Assembly: GCA_035527835.1 (NCBI GenBank)
Contig: DATKZS010000111.1
Coordinates: 1-6,309, forward strand
From: DATKZS01 sp035527835 [NCBI: bacterium]
GTDB lineage: Bacteria > RBG-13-61-14
Reading direction: 5' to 3'
Length of the DNA stretch: 6,309 nucleotides
The translations under genes and the position numbers were made by a program. The notes below the pieces were generated by a model. It ran no database searches, had not been told where the DNA came from, and saw nothing but the letters and a program-made list of their open reading frames with translations. Shown here piece after piece: positions 3,861-6,309 of this stretch (position 1 is its first letter; each line of letters opens with the position of its first letter).

Positions 3861-6302
3861 ATGGAAAAGTCCAAGGGATTTCTGCGCCGGCTGTTTGGCC
3901 TAAGCCCGTTCAAGATCAGCTTCCTGATCATGGGCCTGTTCCTTTTTCTGTATCTGGGCAAGGAGTTCAGCGATAAGTTCCAGGCATTGCAGCTGATCGA
4001 GCTCAAGGCTTACGACATCCGTTTCCGCGCGCTGGACTCGCTTTCCAAAGTAAATTACATCGGCCGCTTTTCCAAGCCGAGCCCATCGGACCAGGTGGTG
4101 ATCGTCGAGGTTGACGACCGGGCGCTGGGCTACCTGGGATGGCCGTTTCCGCGTTCGGAGTGGGCGAAATTTTTCCGGGAAATGCGCAAATACCAGCCGG
4201 CGGCGATCGGTTTCGATATTGTTTTCGATACCACGGGCAAGTATGTCGGACTGCAATTCCTGGAGGATGTTTCGGCCAAGTACCGCGAGCTCAACCTTGA
4301 CAGCCTGCCCGAGGAGGCTCGTGGCTCCGAGGGCAAGGCGGTTCGCGAGTATTTCGATCGCTCCGGTGAGTTCATAAGCTACGTTCATGCCAAGGAAGAG
4401 GATGCGGACTTTGACCGGAAAATGGCCGCGGAGCTGAAACAGAGTCCTGACGTGGTCCTGGGATGGTTCGGGTACAAGCAGGGCGAGGAAGTCGAGGAGC
4501 TCAAGAAGCAAGACCTGTCCACGGAGCTGGACAAGGTGAAGTCAACGTCGCTTTCCGTGATCCGGAGCGGTGGCATTGACTGGCCGACAATCGTGCAAAG
4601 AATGAGACCGGTGCGCTTCTACGGCTTCACCAACAACATCCAGGTACTCTGTGAAAATGCCGAGCACTTCGGGTTCTTCACGTCCGACGTGGACATATTG
4701 GACGGCACCATCAGGTGGGCCCCGCTGATCTCGTTGGTTACCCTCGACCCTGAGCATCCCAGCGAGGACAACTCATACCTGCTGCCTTCTCTGTCCCTGG
4801 CATCGCTGTCCGTTTTTTATGACCAAAAACCGCTGGTGAACATCAGCCCTCTGGGGGTGCAACAGGTCATGATCGGGGACGAGACCATACCCACTGACCA
4901 GTACGGCCGCATCCTCATCAACTGGATGGGACCGTCCCGTACCTTCACTTATGTTTCCATTTACGACATCCTGACCGAGTTCAAGGAAACGGCCCTGGCC
5001 AAGGACAAGATAGACCCCTATAAAACCTTAAAGGGCAAAATCGTACTGGTCGGGAGCACGGCCATCGGCGCGCATGACATGAGGACAACGCCATTCGGCA
5101 CCATGGCCGGAATCGAGATGCACGCGAACGTTGTCAGCAACATCCTGAATCACAATGTCCTGATTCGGCCACCCTGGTTCACCATGTTCGACATGGCGTT
5201 CATAATCGGGGTCGGCATCCTCTTCGGCCTGATCCTGCCCCGGGTTTCCGCGGTCTGGGGAGGCGCCGTGAGCCTGGGCCTGTTTTTGGGCTACATTGTC
5301 ATGGACGTTTACTTCTTCGAGGTCAAGCACTACTCCTTCACCATCGTCTTCCCGCTGGCCGAGATCCTGTTCATTTACCTCGGCGTGACCATTTACCGCT
5401 ACGCCACGGAGGAGAGGGAGAAGCGTTTCATCAAGGGGGCGTTCTCGCATTACCTGTCGCCCGCGGTGATCGAACAGCTGGTGAAGGACCCGTCGAAGCT
5501 GAACCTGGGCGGGGTGCGCAAGGAGATGACGGCGTTTTTCTCGGACATCCAGAGTTTCTCGTCCTTCAGTGAGAAGATGGAGCCGGAGCAGCTCGTGCAT
5601 TTCCTGAACATTTATTTGACCGAGATGTGCGACATCGTCCTCTCCTACGACGGTACGATTGACAAGTTCGAGGGCGACGCCATCATCGCGTTTTTCGGGG
5701 CGCCGCTGGACGTACCGGACCACGCGGCCAAGGCCTGCCTGTGCGCGGCGGAGATCCAGAAGAAGATGGTGGAGTACCGAAAGGAATGGCTGGCGGCGGG
5801 CTGGCCCGAGGTGCACATGCGCATCGGCTTGAACACCGGGGCCATGGTCGTGGGCAACATGGGCTCGAAGGACCGCATGGACTACACCATCATGGGCGAC
5901 GCCGTGAACCTGGCGTCCCGGCTGGAGAGCGGGGCCAAGCAGTACAAGGTCTATCTGATGATCAGCGAGGACACGCGGGACGAGGCCGGGGACGTGATCG
6001 AGGTCCGGGAGCTGGACGCGATCCGGGTCAAGGGCAAGGAGCAGCCGGTCAAGGTCTTCGAGGTGCTGGGCAAGAAGGGCGAGGTTGACCCGAAAAAGCG
6101 GGAGGCGGCCAAGCTCTTCGAGAAGGGCCTGGAGATGTACCGGCAGCGCTACTGGAGCCAGGCGGTGGAGCAGTTCAAGCAGGCGCTCGAGCTCGCGCCC
6201 AACGACGGGCCGTCGCTCACGTTCATGGACCGGTGCGAGGAGTACAGCGAGAACCCGCCGGGGTCAGGATGGGACGGCGTGTACACCATGACCAGCAAGT
6301 GA
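3861..6302 (+). CDS. CHASE2-domain class III adenylate cyclase with C-terminal TPR
   Basis: This 813-residue inner-membrane protein should make cyclic AMP from ATP in response to an extracytoplasmic cue. Order: TM1 (18-33); periplasmic CHASE2 (about 40-430), with VVIVEVDDRALGYLGWPFPR near its start and GKIVLVGSTAIGAHD (392-406) near its end; three TMs (about 441-459, 463-485, 492-513); a short linker; the cyclase domain (552-735); one TPR (about 747-780); and a tail with PP (799-800) and WDGVY (804-808). The catalytic set is complete: metal-binding Asp562 and Asp606, base-specifying Lys602 and Thr676, transition-state Asn683 and Arg687. The Lys/Thr pair favours ATP over GTP. CHASE2 carries a charged stretch at about 124-190 that seems longer than usual. 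The ligand is not known for this family. Two bases after its stop lies GGAGGG, so a downstream gene may follow closely. Confidence 0.95.
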   Translation: MEKSKGFLRRLFGLSPFKISFLIMGLFLFLYLGKEFSDKFQALQLIELKAYDIRFRALDSLSKVNYIGRFSKPSPSDQVVIVEVDDRALGYLGWPFPRSEWAKFFREMRKYQPAAIGFDIVFDTTGKYVGLQFLEDVSAKYRELNLDSLPEEARGSEGKAVREYFDRSGEFISYVHAKEEDADFDRKMAAELKQSPDVVLGWFGYKQGEEVEELKKQDLSTELDKVKSTSLSVIRSGGIDWPTIVQRMRPVRFYGFTNNIQVLCENAEHFGFFTSDVDILDGTIRWAPLISLVTLDPEHPSEDNSYLLPSLSLASLSVFYDQKPLVNISPLGVQQVMIGDETIPTDQYGRILINWMGPSRTFTYVSIYDILTEFKETALAKDKIDPYKTLKGKIVLVGSTAIGAHDMRTTPFGTMAGIEMHANVVSNILNHNVLIRPPWFTMFDMAFIIGVGILFGLILPRVSAVWGGAVSLGLFLGYIVMDVYFFEVKHYSFTIVFPLAEILFIYLGVTIYRYATEEREKRFIKGAFSHYLSPAVIEQLVKDPSKLNLGGVRKEMTAFFSDIQSFSSFSEKMEPEQLVHFLNIYLTEMCDIVLSYDGTIDKFEGDAIIAFFGAPLDVPDHAAKACLCAAEIQKKMVEYRKEWLAAGWPEVHMRIGLNTGAMVVGNMGSKDRMDYTIMGDAVNLASRLESGAKQYKVYLMISEDTRDEAGDVIEVRELDAIRVKGKEQPVKVFEVLGKKGEVDPKKREAAKLFEKGLEMYRQRYWSQAVEQFKQALELAPNDGPSLTFMDRCEEYSENPPGSGWDGVYTMTSK

Positions 6303-6309
6303 TGGAGGG
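6300..6309 (+). promoter_or_regulatory. Stop/start overlap or Shine-Dalgarno at the window edge
   Basis: The cyclase TGA (6300-6302) overlaps an ATG (6302-6304), and GGAGGG follows at 6304-6309. Either an overlapping start or, more likely, a ribosome binding site for a gene just outside the window would make the cyclase part of an operon. The window ends before this can be decided. Confidence 0.3.

Noticed and set aside
5028-5816. A 262-codon minus-strand open frame inside the cyclase gene
   Set aside because: It is a GC-rich shadow of the CHASE2 and cyclase coding sequence, whose conserved motifs are all in the plus-strand frame.

Overview
The window looks like chromosomal DNA from a GC-rich, Gram-negative-type environmental bacterium. 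The exported nuclease-like protein and the inner-membrane cyclase with a large periplasmic sensor domain suggest an outer-membrane bearing cell. No gene fixes the phylum. A deltaproteobacterial-like or candidate-phylum genome is a guess from gene style only.

Layout from left to right. An edge segment (1-168) holds a possible 3' end of an upstream gene, a decayed inverted repeat and a short ATACT heptamer repeat. Then comes dtd on the minus strand (169-618), which edits D-aminoacyl-tRNA. A compact divergent promoter region (619-795) separates it from a plus-strand exported protein (796-1581) with a DUF4124-like N-terminus and a staphylococcal-nuclease fold. Converging on that gene is a minus-strand dusB-like tRNA-dihydrouridine synthase (1721-2737), and behind it on the same strand is a small transaldolase, tal (2865-3518). 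A 342-base divergent intergenic region follows. The rest of the window is one large plus-strand gene (3861-6302) for a membrane-bound CHASE2 class III adenylate cyclase with a C-terminal TPR.

The genes do not form one pathway. dtd and dusB both act on tRNA (proofreading and modification), tal belongs to the non-oxidative pentose phosphate pathway, and the cyclase would turn an extracytoplasmic signal into cyclic AMP. Most genes appear to have their own promoters. Only tal and dusB could be co-transcribed.

The most unusual feature is a family of long intergenic inverted repeats. Three are well preserved (1613-1701, 2757-2840, 3653-3729) and one is decayed (61-111). Their arms are built from 8-10 base units of the form CGC(A/C)AAG around AT-rich loops of about 20-27 bases. 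Four of the five intergenic regions carry one, whatever the direction of the flanking genes. This argues against simple terminators and for a dispersed palindromic repeat family.
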